Positions 1 through 5,620 of a DNA stretch of 9,110 nucleotides are shown here, piece after piece. The translations under genes and the position numbers were made by a program. The notes under the pieces were generated by a model that searched no databases, was not told the origin of the DNA, and saw only the letters and a list, made by a program, of their open reading frames with translations. The stretch spans positions 1-9,110 of the forward strand of contig JAISLV010000176.1 in assembly GCA_031277075.1 (NCBI GenBank). Direction: 5' to 3'. Numbering within the stretch: the stretch's first letter is position 1; each line of letters begins with the position of its first letter. This DNA comes from Endomicrobium sp. Lineage in GTDB: Bacteria; Elusimicrobiota; Endomicrobiia; Endomicrobiales; Endomicrobiaceae.

Positions 1-1
1 A

Positions 2-2059
2 TACGCTCCGTCAAATCTGAATATTTTACGCGTTTCTTCTCAAAAAGCTAAAACAATTGCGAGAAACCAAGAGCAATGGGAAAAAGATAATCCCGATGTG
101 GACGGCATAGAGCTATCAGACGACGACCAAGTTATTATATTTCCTAAATCTATAGATAAACTTTCAATAAATAGTAAATATACGATTGACGATTTTATAA
201 ACAATAACAAAGACGTTGATTTTAGAACTTGGACGACGAAGCCTTTCTCTTCGGAAAAAGCTGTAGAAGCGGCTGCGTCGGCGGCTAAAACGGCAAATCC
301 TGCGCAGACGATAAACGTCGCTCAGGAGCTTGCGGTCAAGCAAGTTCTGACGCAAAGCGACGCGAACGCTTTGACGGAAAGCGAGTTAAATCTCCGCGAT
401 ACTTTAATAGCTCTTAACAGCTATGATTTGTCTACAATTGAAACTCTTAGCGCTCAAGGATTTAGGGTGGCGTATTTATATTCCGACGTTTCAAATCAAG
501 CCGCAGCGATAGACGGCTGGAAAAAAATTATACGCGGCGTCTACGCAAGAACTAATAGAGACGGCATAAGCGAAATAATGTTCAATAAAGTAGATTTAGA
601 AACTGGAAACGAAAATTTAGCGGAAGCTATAAACGACGGAATTAAATTTGAAGCGTTTGAAGGCGTAAAGCAAATTGTAATTACAAACGAAACTACGGCT
701 TCAAACGTTGTAAACGCGATGAAAAACAGGCGCACTTATTCTGACAGCGTTCCAGTTAAAGAGAGAGTGTTGAATTTATATAAGACGGAAGATATTTCAA
801 ATTTTGAAAATCTTTGCAGAAACGAAAACAAAGCCAACGATATAGGCGTTTTTACGATAAGCGAAAAACAAGCCGAGCAATTCAGCTCTTCTATAAAGAA
901 ACTTCAAAATGAGTCAATGAGATTTGTCGTAGAAACAAAAAACTATAATGAAATTCGTTTAGACGGCGTAAGGGTGAACGCGGCGGACGAAACGATAGAC
1001 AGTCTTGTAGGAAAAGACGGCGTTTTAGAAAAGTTAAAAACTTTAAAAAACCAAGCGCTTGACGCGGGCGTTGACGCCAGAATAACGATAGCTTTAAGCG
1101 GCGAAGTTTTACAAGAATTTATAAAAAACGGCGTTGATATATGGAAACAATACCATGTTTTGCCGGTAATTTCAAATAAAACAAATTATCAGTTTAAAGC
1201 TGAAATGGAATTTGAGCAAAACGCAAGTATTGACGACATAAAGAAAGTTTTAGATAAAGACAATGTAGCGGCGTTAAGCGCGGCTGATTCAAAAACTTTT
1301 ACTTTAAATTTATACGGCGACAGAATAGAAACTCTGAAAGAAACTTTAAAGCAGGCAAAAACCGCAAAGCAGCAGTATGATAAAGGTTTAAGAGCTTCGT
1401 TAAACAGCAAGTTCGGCTATACGGTTTCAAATATTTCCGCTTTGTTTTCTTTGATAAACTCAGACCGCACTAACCAAGATAAAGAAACTCTTAAAGCGGA
1501 CATAGAAAAAGCGGTATCTGCCGCGGGAATGTCGGAAGATTCTTCTTCGTATATTAATTATTTGCTGCAAAAAGAACTTTATTACGAGGCTTTAGGTTTT
1601 ATAAGAGGCGCGGTAATGAACAGCGTAAGAGAAGAATATAAAGACGTTCTTAAAGAAAAAGGAATAAATTTAGATATAGATAAATTTAAAAATATTCACG
1701 GCGGCAAATATCAAAAAGCTATACTTACGCTTATGGTTCAGTTAAAAATGAGCGGGCAGATTATAGACGACGAAACGCTCGACAAGCTGATGGAAGAGAA
1801 AATCAAAGGGGAAGACAATTACTTTACTACAAAAGAATTTTTAGACGCTACGGGAGCCGTCATCAGCAGGGATATTAACGATATATTGATAAACAATGAA
1901 TACGAAATAATCCCGATTAAAGAAAACGATAAAGCGGCTGCTGCGGAAATGTTTAAACAATTCAACGTTTTAGTTCAAGATAGATTTATAAAAGCCGAAC
2001 CTAACAAAAAAGTTCAAACCTCAATGATAGCCGTAAAAAGCATATTGAGCGCGGCATAA
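2..2059 (+). CDS. C-terminal part of a long unrecognised protein (5' end outside window)
   Basis: The reading frame is open from the first bases of the window to the TAA at 2057-2059, giving 685 residues with no in-window start that looks real. The GTG at 98 has no Shine-Dalgarno sequence and coding continues upstream of it, so the true start lies to the left. The protein is rich in Lys, Asp, Asn and Ala, with no obvious signal peptide or membrane segment in the visible part. An Ala-rich helical stretch lies about 80-105 residues in. Behind it, segments of predicted strand and helix alternate (for example around VAYLYSD, QIVITNE, RFVVETKNYNE and ARITIAL), which suggests repeated alpha/beta units. 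I do not recognise a catalytic motif. Very long proteins of this general appearance are known in Elusimicrobiota, and I infer that this is the tail of one. Function unknown. High confidence that it is coding, low on identity. Confidence 0.9.
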   Translation, partial: YAPSNLNILRVSSQKAKTIARNQEQWEKDNPDVDGIELSDDDQVIIFPKSIDKLSINSKYTIDDFINNNKDVDFRTWTTKPFSSEKAVEAAASAAKTANPAQTINVAQELAVKQVLTQSDANALTESELNLRDTLIALNSYDLSTIETLSAQGFRVAYLYSDVSNQAAAIDGWKKIIRGVYARTNRDGISEIMFNKVDLETGNENLAEAINDGIKFEAFEGVKQIVITNETTASNVVNAMKNRRTYSDSVPVKERVLNLYKTEDISNFENLCRNENKANDIGVFTISEKQAEQFSSSIKKLQNESMRFVVETKNYNEIRLDGVRVNAADETIDSLVGKDGVLEKLKTLKNQALDAGVDARITIALSGEVLQEFIKNGVDIWKQYHVLPVISNKTNYQFKAEMEFEQNASIDDIKKVLDKDNVAALSAADSKTFTLNLYGDRIETLKETLKQAKTAKQQYDKGLRASLNSKFGYTVSNISALFSLINSDRTNQDKETLKADIEKAVSAAGMSEDSSSYINYLLQKELYYEALGFIRGAVMNSVREEYKDVLKEKGINLDIDKFKNIHGGKYQKAILTLMVQLKMSGQIIDDETLDKLMEEKIKGEDNYFTTKEFLDATGAVISRDINDILINNEYEIIPIKENDKAAAAEMFKQFNVLVQDRFIKAEPNKKVQTSMIAVKSILSAA

Positions 2060-2130
2060 TTTTATGTCAAAGCGTCCTGATTGAGTTAGCAGGGGCTATA
2101 AATAGCGATGAAAACCATAAAAACTCTTAC

Positions 2131-2170
2131 TTATTTATCAAGGCAAATCAAAATTTATATTGATAAATAA
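2131..2170. terminator. AT-rich hairpin downstream of the long protein gene
   Basis: TTATTTATCAA (2131-2141) and TTGATAAATAA (2160-2170) are perfect 11-base inverted repeats around an 18-base loop, 70 bases after the stop codon at 2059. The stem is almost all A-T and the bases that follow (AACAAATTTTACTTT) are only loosely T-rich. It may be a weak terminator or an RNA-stabilising 3' hairpin; the former is inferred from position only. Confidence 0.35.
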
Positions 2171-2196
2171 AACAAATTTTACTTTATATCCGTAGG

Positions 2197-2208
2197 CTTT
2201 TTAGAGAC
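2197..2208 (-). repeat. GTCTCTAAAAA motif, copy 1
   Basis: The minus strand reads GTCTCTAAAAAG, which matches the shared 11-base core GTCTCTAAAAA exactly and differs from the full copies downstream only in the last base. It lies in the non-coding gap upstream of the HD-domain gene, facing the copy at 3021-3032 on the other side of that gene. Confidence 0.6.
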
Positions 2209-2323
2209 ACTCCTTAAATAGTTTTTATGCGTTTGCGCATCTATGCATCCGTTCTTGTCTTTGCCTAGCTGTTCAGCCGCCTAGCCGCTCTTTGCCGTTG
2301 CCGCCGTTAAACCCTCCGTTTTT

Positions 2324-2332
2324 TGCTATAAT
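2324..2332 (+). promoter_or_regulatory. Extended -10 promoter of the HD-domain gene
   Basis: TGCTATAAT is a perfect extended -10 element (TGN plus TATAAT). No acceptable -35 hexamer lies 16-18 bases upstream, which is normal for extended -10 promoters. The start codon ATG at 2342 is only 9 bases after the box. A transcript initiating the usual 6-7 bases downstream would start at about 2338-2340 and have essentially no 5' leader. Confidence 0.7.
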
Positions 2333-2341
2333 GTAAAAACT

Positions 2342-3007
2342 ATGAACGACAAGCTCTCTTTTGAAAATATCAGAAACAGTAAAGAAATTCAAACTTATTT
2401 GGAATATACAGATAAGGCGTTTGCTCTTTTTGGATATAAAGATCACGGTAAAAGCCATTCTTCTTATTGCGCCGATACCGCCGAGCAGATTTTAAAATAT
2501 TTAGGATACGAAAAGAGGGAGCAGGAACTTGCAAAAATAGCCGCATATCTTCACGATATAGGAAGCGTTGTTTCCAAACGCGGTCATGGACAAAGCGGAG
2601 CTTTGATGTTTTTAAATTTTCTGGACTTGACGTCTTACGACGAAGAGTCTTTTGCGGTAGCAAGCGCAATAGGCTGCCACGAAGACAAAAATACCGACCC
2701 TGTTTCGCCTATAGCGGCAGCTTTGGTTTTAGGAGATAAAACCGACGTCCGCAGGGAAAGAATCAGAGATACGGGCGTAAATAATTCCGACAAACATTCA
2801 AAAGTTATCGCCGCCTGCCAACAAGTAAACGTCATAGTCGACAAAGAAAAAATGACTATAGATTTAAGCCTTGCCATAGACGCCGCAATTTGTTCGGTAA
2901 TGGATTATTTTGAAATTTTTATGGCAAGAACAAACTTTTGCCGCAGAGCCTGCCGAGTTTTAAACTGCAACTTTGAACTCCACATAAACCAAGACAAGTT
3001 TTTATAA
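2342..3007 (+). CDS. HD-domain phosphohydrolase, probably expressed from a leaderless mRNA
   Basis: This is a 221-residue cytoplasmic protein of the metal-dependent HD superfamily, whose members hydrolyse phosphomonoester or phosphodiester bonds in nucleotides. Visible metal and catalytic candidates are H35 and H39 (DHGKSH), the H71-D72 pair in AYLHDIG, H82 in RGHGQSG, H113 in GCHED, and D132/D135 in LGDKTD. The C-terminal block (SVMDYFEIFMARTNFCRR, residues 185-202) and the ending FELHIN-x-DKFL match, from memory, a conserved stand-alone HD family of about 220 residues also found in Clostridia, for which I know no established substrate. ATG 2342 is the first start after the in-frame TAG at 2282 and has no Shine-Dalgarno sequence; it sits 9 bases after a perfect extended -10 box. 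The gene stands alone, flanked on both sides by copies of the GTCTCTAAAAA repeat. Family assignment is secure; substrate unknown. Confidence 0.93.
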   Translation: MNDKLSFENIRNSKEIQTYLEYTDKAFALFGYKDHGKSHSSYCADTAEQILKYLGYEKREQELAKIAAYLHDIGSVVSKRGHGQSGALMFLNFLDLTSYDEESFAVASAIGCHEDKNTDPVSPIAAALVLGDKTDVRRERIRDTGVNNSDKHSKVIAACQQVNVIVDKEKMTIDLSLAIDAAICSVMDYFEIFMARTNFCRRACRVLNCNFELHINQDKFL

Positions 3008-3020
3008 TTTATAAACCTCC

Positions 3021-3032
3021 GTCTCTAAAAAC
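3021..3032 (+). repeat. GTCTCTAAAAAC motif, copy 2
   Basis: Exact 12-base copy, 14 bases behind the stop codon of the HD-domain gene; preceded by C as in the best copies (CGTCTC). Confidence 0.7.
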
Positions 3033-3051
3033 CTTGACAACTTGAACATTT

Positions 3052-3073
3052 GTCTCTTTTAAAAAAAAGAGAC
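3052..3073. repeat. Perfect 9-bp hairpin built on GTCTC/GAGAC
   Basis: GTCTCTTTT (3052-3060) pairs with AAAAGAGAC (3065-3073) around an AAAA loop. It shares the GTCTCT start of the neighbouring repeats. It lies 45 bases after the HD gene but is not followed by a T-run, so it is not a standard intrinsic terminator. Confidence 0.5.
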
Positions 3074-3120
3074 GTCGCCGAGTTTTTGACAAACGCCAAT
3101 AACTCTTGCCCTATTTTTTA

Positions 3121-3134
3121 GCTTCTCTAAAAAA
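3121..3134 (+). repeat. Diverged GTCTCTAAAAAC motif, copy 3
   Basis: GCTTCTCTAAAAAACT resembles the repeat core but has TTCTCT for GTCTCT and one extra A. It overlaps the left arm of the hairpin at 3129-3161. Confidence 0.35.
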
Positions 3135-3163
3135 CTAAAGTACGCGCTTGTTTAGTTTTTTTT
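3129..3163. terminator. Probable bidirectional intrinsic terminator
   Basis: AAAAAACTAAA (3129-3139) pairs with TTTAGTTTTTT (3151-3161) across an 11-base loop, and the T-run continues to 3163. An A-run on one side and a T-run on the other would serve transcription from either strand. The stem has only one G-C pair, so it is weak. It would end transcripts from the HD gene. Confidence 0.45.
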
Positions 3164-3185
3164 GGACAATGGTCAGACCATGTCC
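3164..3185. repeat. Compact hairpin with one bulged base
   Basis: GGAC-A-ATGG (3164-3172) pairs with CCATGTCC (3178-3185) around a TCAGA loop, with a single bulged A. It directly follows the terminator-like hairpin. Role unknown. Confidence 0.45.
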
Positions 3186-3251
3186 TGCTTTTATTTTACC
3201 TTCGCTAGCTCGCGTAAGGGGGGATGGTTTGCCTTTTTTGCTTTTGACAGA

Positions 3252-3265
3252 GTTTTTAGAGACGC
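3252..3265 (-). repeat. GTCTCTAAAAAC motif, copy 4
   Basis: The plus strand reads GTTTTTAGAGACGC, the exact reverse complement of GCGTCTCTAAAAAC at 3384-3397 (14 bases) and of the copy at 3020-3032 (13 bases). Confidence 0.7.
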
Positions 3266-3383
3266 GCATGCGGAAAAAATAAATGATGAGGGCGTTTTAC
3301 TGCGATAAAACTAAGCAGCGGATGATTGCCGTGAGGCTCAATTATTGTAGCTATTGTAATGGTTAGGATGTATTTGTATTTGG

Positions 3384-3397
3384 GCGTCTCTAAAAAC
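3384..3397 (+). repeat. GTCTCTAAAAAC motif, copy 5, inside a small hairpin
   Basis: GCGTCTCTAAAAAC is an exact copy of the motif with two more matching bases. GGGCGT (3382-3387) and ACGCCC (3402-3407) are inverted repeats that place most of the motif in a 14-base loop, so in RNA the core would be single-stranded. Confidence 0.7.
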
Positions 3398-3535
3398 CCT
3401 AACGCCCGTCTTTGCCTTGCGCCTTGAGACATTGTCTCTGCGGCATTTCTACATCAGACTTGCTCTTAGGACGCGGCTTGTATTTTCTTCTTTGACCTGC
3501 CGCAAATTTTGCGGCAATTACGAACATTATAGGTT

Positions 3536-3736
3536 TTGCAAGACGCCCATTTGTCCAAAAAAGACGGAAACTTTGCGGCGGCAAAGCGTAAAATAGATAA
3601 AGAAACGAGGGAAACAAGCCGAAAAATAGACGCTGAGAAAAAAATTTCGGGAAATCAAAAACGCGAAGCTAAAAGAAAATTGATTTATGAAAACCACGAT
3701 GAGATAGATTTGAGAAAGGAAACAATGAGATTGTGA
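3536..3736 (+). pseudogene. Small Lys/Glu-rich ORF, probably a broken gene
   Basis: The frame is open for 66 residues from a TTG with no ribosome site, just after an in-frame TAG at 3530, to TGA at 3734. The product is strongly charged and helical (for example ETSRKIDAEKK), the kind of composition seen in coiled or nucleic-acid-binding tails. In a neighbouring plus frame just upstream, about 3498-3560, the sequence reads CRKFCGNYEHYRFCK-TPICPKK, with four Cys spaced like a zinc ribbon (C-x3-C-x8-C-x4-C). That frame runs without a start codon to a stop near 3590. A single frameshift between 3560 and 3590 would join the Cys-rich part to the charged tail. I infer a decayed gene of unknown family; a chance ORF remains possible. 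Confidence 0.3.
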
Positions 3737-3762
3737 AAAATTTATTAGCGTTAAAATAAAAA

Positions 3763-3783
3763 TTAGTCCGTTTTTAGTCCGTT
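3763..3783. repeat. Two-copy tandem TTAGTCCGTT
   Basis: TTAGTCCGTT occurs at 3763-3772 and 3774-3783, with a period of 11 bases, about 100 bases from the 3' end of the tRNA-Leu gene. Confidence 0.5.
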
Positions 3784-3841
3784 CATTGAGCAAATGCGAA
3801 TAAATTCAAGCGCATAACGGCAAATTAGCGACGGAAAATTC

Positions 3842-3875
3842 AAAACCTGTTGATTTTTCAGGCAAAAAGTTTGCC
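3842..3875 (-). terminator. Weak hairpins behind tRNA-Leu
   Basis: Reading the minus strand after the tRNA, GGCAAA and TTTGCC (3861-3875) form a 6-base stem. CCTG/CAGG (3846-3862) forms a second, short stem followed by TTTTGAATTTT. Neither is a strong terminator alone; the second, with its T-run, is the better candidate for ending the tRNA transcript. Confidence 0.25.
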
Positions 3876-3885
3876 GTATATAAAA

Positions 3886-3969
3886 TGCTGCGGGCGGGAT
3901 TTGAACCCGCACCGCCCTTACGGGGACAGGCTTCTGAGACCTGCGCGTCTGCCGTTCCGCCACCGCAGC
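3886..3969 (-). tRNA. tRNA-Leu, anticodon CAG
   Basis: The 84-base minus-strand sequence folds as a class II tRNA. The acceptor arms GCTGCGG (3969-3963) and CCGCAGC (3893-3887) pair perfectly over 7 bases, with discriminator A. The D-loop region has GCGGAAC-GGCAGACGC. The anticodon arm is CAGGT/GCCTG around the loop CTCAGAA, placing anticodon CAG at plus positions 3934-3936, which reads Leu codon CUG. A long variable arm (CCC..GGG around CGTAA) is typical of tRNA-Leu. The T arm GCGGG-TTCAAAT-CCCGC is canonical. The 3' CCA is not encoded (the next bases are TTT), so it must be added enzymatically. Confidence 0.95.
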
Positions 3970-4015
3970 GATAAATTCAAGTAACAATGAAAAAATAATG
4001 CAAACTTAGATTTTT

Positions 4016-4044
4016 ATTCTAGTCGTTCTTTTAAAATTGCGCAA
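4016..4044 (-). promoter_or_regulatory. Possible promoter of tRNA-Leu
   Basis: On the minus strand, TTGCGC (4044-4039) and TAGAAT (4021-4016) are separated by 17 bases. The -10 differs from consensus at one position and the -35 keeps the TTG. Initiation near 4009 would leave about 40 bases of 5' leader for RNase P. The -35 overlaps the terminator of the upstream candidate RNA. Confidence 0.4.
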
Positions 4045-4194
4045 CCGTAAAGCCGCGCAATACGCGATAAGCTATGAAAAATAAATCCATCGCTTGTCTC
4101 TATCTCTTGCGCAAGGAGCTAAGCGACAACTGCGCCGCGCCTTAGATTTTATCACAGCATTGTCTTGGAATGTCGAGAACTTTGCATTGTTTAA
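4032..4194 (-). ncRNA. Candidate structured small RNA, about 160 bases
   Basis: A perfect extended -10 box (TGGTATAAT, minus strand, 4209-4201) and an intrinsic terminator (stem 4061-4055 with 4042-4036, then TTTT) delimit this transcript on the minus strand between the MATE and tRNA-Leu genes. It has no convincing ORF; the first ATG (4187) gives 11 codons. Predicted pairings by eye are GACAAUGC with GCA-G-UUGUC, UCGCUU with AAGCGA enclosing CUC-C-UU/AAGAG, and a possible closing stem of the 5' UGCAA and CUUUAAA with 3' UUGCG and UUUAAAAG, which would compete with the terminator. It lacks the hallmark sequences of SRP RNA, tmRNA and RNase P RNA. A 6S-like role is conceivable from the end pairing but not shown. 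It could instead be only the long 3' end of the MATE mRNA. Confidence 0.4.
4033..4061 (-). terminator. Intrinsic terminator of the candidate RNA and of the MATE mRNA
   Basis: On the minus strand ATTGCGC (4061-4055) pairs with GCGCAAT (4042-4036) around a 12-base loop and runs into TTTTAAAA. It has four G-C pairs in the 7-base stem and the only T-run after a good stem in this gap. Confidence 0.6.
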
Positions 4195-4200
4195 AGGGCA

Positions 4201-4209
4201 ATTATACCA
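4201..4209 (-). promoter_or_regulatory. Extended -10 promoter of the candidate small RNA
   Basis: The minus strand reads TGGTATAAT immediately behind the MATE stop codon (TAA at 4212-4210). It has the same TGN-TATAAT form as the promoters of the HD and MATE genes. No protein gene follows on that strand before the terminator at 4061-4033. Confidence 0.5.
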
Positions 4210-5610
4210 TTAAATATCTACAATTTCCATTTCAATTACTCTCATTCGTTTCCATTTTCCAGTCTTGTATCTTAGATAAAAAATGAGCGCTAGAAAAATC
4301 GCATAAAATACCGTAATGCCCCAGCCTATATAAAGCCCGAGATGAAATGTTACGACTGTAAGATAAACGGGGACAGCCCAAATCAAGACCGACGCGCTTA
4401 CGAGAAATTTCATTACAAAAGCCGTGTCGCCCGCGCCTTTTATTGCCGACGAGAAAATTATGTTAGCAGGGTCAAATAGAGAATAAAGCGCTACAAAACG
4501 CAAAATATTTATAGTAGTCGGACGTATCTGTTCTATTATCAGCGATTCGGCTCCTTTTGAAAAAGGATAAATAAAAGCGTTTGGAATAACGAGTAAAGCG
4601 ATAACCAGCGCGGAAATGTAGACATATACTGATTTGAAAGCCGTTTTAACGCATATTTGAGCTATATCAGGTCTGTTTTTGCCCAGATAATGCCCTACTA
4701 AAATAGACGTCGCTATGCCAAAACCTGTAAGCGGCATAAAAGTGAGGTGATTTATGTTTAAAGCCATATTTGTAGCCGACAGTTCAAGTTTCCCTATAGT
4801 TCCCATGACAAGTATGAAAAACGTAAATGTTGACATATCAAAAAAGAACTGAACGCCGTTAGGAAAACCGAAACGGAAGAGCTTTTTCATAAAGCCAAAA
4901 TCCGGTTTTATCGTTTTCGTATTGTATGTTTCGTCGTTTTTTTGCGAAATTATTAAGAAGATGAAAATAACGTCCATAATTGCGGAAGAAATTATGCTTG
5001 CCGCCGCAGCTCCTTCAATTCCCCACGCGGGAAATCCTAAGCTGCCGAAAATCAGAAGATAATCTAGGACGACGTTTAATATAATTCCGACGACGTTTAT
5101 CTGTAAAATTACTTTTGTTTTCCCTCTTCCTGCGTAAAAACCTGACAATGCCGGCGTCATAATAGCCGTAAACGCCCCAAGACACAAAAATCTGAAATAT
5201 TTTATTTCCTGAGCCGCAATTTCTTTATCGTGTCCGATAAAATTAAAAATTTCTTCAGAGAAAAAAGAAATTAAAATTAAAACCGCCGCTCCCGCAAAAG
5301 ATAAGTAGACGCTTTGCCACACGGAAGGACCTATTGAACGGTATTCTTTTTTCCCGTAATACTGAGAAATAAAAACGTCCACATATGACACGGTTCCTAT
5401 AAAAACGCTCATTATTGAAAATGCGAGCATTCCTGCGGGCAAAGAGGCGGCAAAAGCGTCTTGCGAATGCCATGCCAAAAAAAATCTATTTACAAAGTTT
5501 TGGAACGCCCAAGCCCCAGTTGCAATGATTAGAGGCAAAGCTATTTTTAGGAATTCCAAATACCCGCCGACAGCGTTCCAATTATTTTTAAAATCGTTCA
5601 AATATCGCAT
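4210..5610 (-). CDS. MATE-family multidrug or sodium antiporter, probably leaderless
   Basis: The 466-residue inner-membrane protein has about 12 hydrophobic segments, the normal size and layout of MATE (NorM/DinF-like) exporters, which expel cationic drugs or metabolites in exchange for Na+ or H+. Family features include an early segment followed by AAGMLAF-like helices, FISQYYGKKE after helix 2, GIEGAAAASIISS in the middle loop and helix, and the second-half restart FRFGFPNGVQFFFD followed by VGHYLGKNRPD, which mirrors the first half as expected for the internal duplication. A start at 5622 would place the ATG inside the TATAAT box, so I chose ATG 5610, 10 bases after the box; it has no Shine-Dalgarno sequence, which fits a leaderless mRNA. 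It stands alone and is divergent from the outer-membrane gene. Substrate cannot be read from the sequence. Confidence 0.93.
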   Translation of the reverse strand: MRYLNDFKNNWNAVGGYLEFLKIALPLIIATGAWAFQNFVNRFFLAWHSQDAFAASLPAGMLAFSIMSVFIGTVSYVDVFISQYYGKKEYRSIGPSVWQSVYLSFAGAAVLILISFFSEEIFNFIGHDKEIAAQEIKYFRFLCLGAFTAIMTPALSGFYAGRGKTKVILQINVVGIILNVVLDYLLIFGSLGFPAWGIEGAAAASIISSAIMDVIFIFLIISQKNDETYNTKTIKPDFGFMKKLFRFGFPNGVQFFFDMSTFTFFILVMGTIGKLELSATNMALNINHLTFMPLTGFGIATSILVGHYLGKNRPDIAQICVKTAFKSVYVYISALVIALLVIPNAFIYPFSKGAESLIIEQIRPTTINILRFVALYSLFDPANIIFSSAIKGAGDTAFVMKFLVSASVLIWAVPVYLTVVTFHLGLYIGWGITVFYAIFLALIFYLRYKTGKWKRMRVIEMEIVDI

Positions 5611-5620
5611 AATAATTAGC

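Larger units (their letters stand above)
3020..3264. mobile_element. Possible small inverted-repeat element (MITE-like)
   Basis: CGTCTCTAAAAAC at 3020-3032 and its exact reverse complement GTTTTTAGAGACG at 3252-3264 are 13-base perfect inverted repeats 219 bases apart. The bases just inside also resemble each other (CTTGACAA against the complement of TTGACAGA). No ORF lies between them, so if this is mobile it would be non-autonomous. I see no clear target-site duplication outside the ends. The same motif occurs elsewhere as single copies, so a dispersed-motif explanation is also open. Confidence 0.35.
3008..3535. other. Gene-poor region with repeats and hairpins
   Basis: No convincing gene occurs on either strand in these roughly 530 bases. 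The longest open stretches lack both a start with a ribosome site and protein-like composition. The region instead holds three exact copies and one diverged copy of the GTCTCTAAAAA motif, four hairpins (3052-3073, 3129-3161, 3164-3185, 3382-3407), and an inverted GAGACA-T-TGTCTC at 3426-3438. A 27-residue peptide with a C-x2-C pair (ATG at 3282, ending RLNYCSYCNG) is seen but has no ribosome site. The best reading is a decayed or mobile intergenic element. Confidence 0.6.
3800..3981. repeat. Direct repeat ATAAATTCAAG flanking tRNA-Leu
   Basis: ATAAATTCAAG occurs exactly at 3800-3810 and 3971-3981, the right copy abutting the 5' end of the tRNA gene. The shared context extends loosely (GCGA before both). 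It could be a remnant of duplication or integration near the tRNA, or chance in AT-rich sequence. Confidence 0.35.

Noticed and set aside
98..100. GTG at 98 as the start of the first gene
   Set aside because: The frame is open and protein-like to the window edge, and no Shine-Dalgarno sequence precedes the GTG.
2108..2170. 20-residue basic ORF after the long gene
   Set aside because: Its end coincides with the right arm of the AT-rich hairpin, and the nearest AGGGG is too far (12 bases) from the ATG.
3010..3450. CRISPR array or tracr-like region
   Set aside because: The repeats are 11-14 bases, irregularly spaced and in both orientations; no regular spacer structure.
3399..3793. Two minus-strand ORFs (3399-3617 and 3527-3793)
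   Set aside because: They overlap each other and the plus-strand charged ORF, have no ribosome sites, and show low-complexity or antisense-like composition.
3763..3987. 74-codon minus-strand ORF across the tRNA-Leu gene
   Set aside because: It is the typical spurious translation of a tRNA (AVRVQIPP); the tRNA fold is perfect.
4032..4194. SRP RNA, tmRNA or RNase P RNA
   Set aside because: The conserved apical SRP sequence, tRNA-like ends and RNase P core motifs are all absent.
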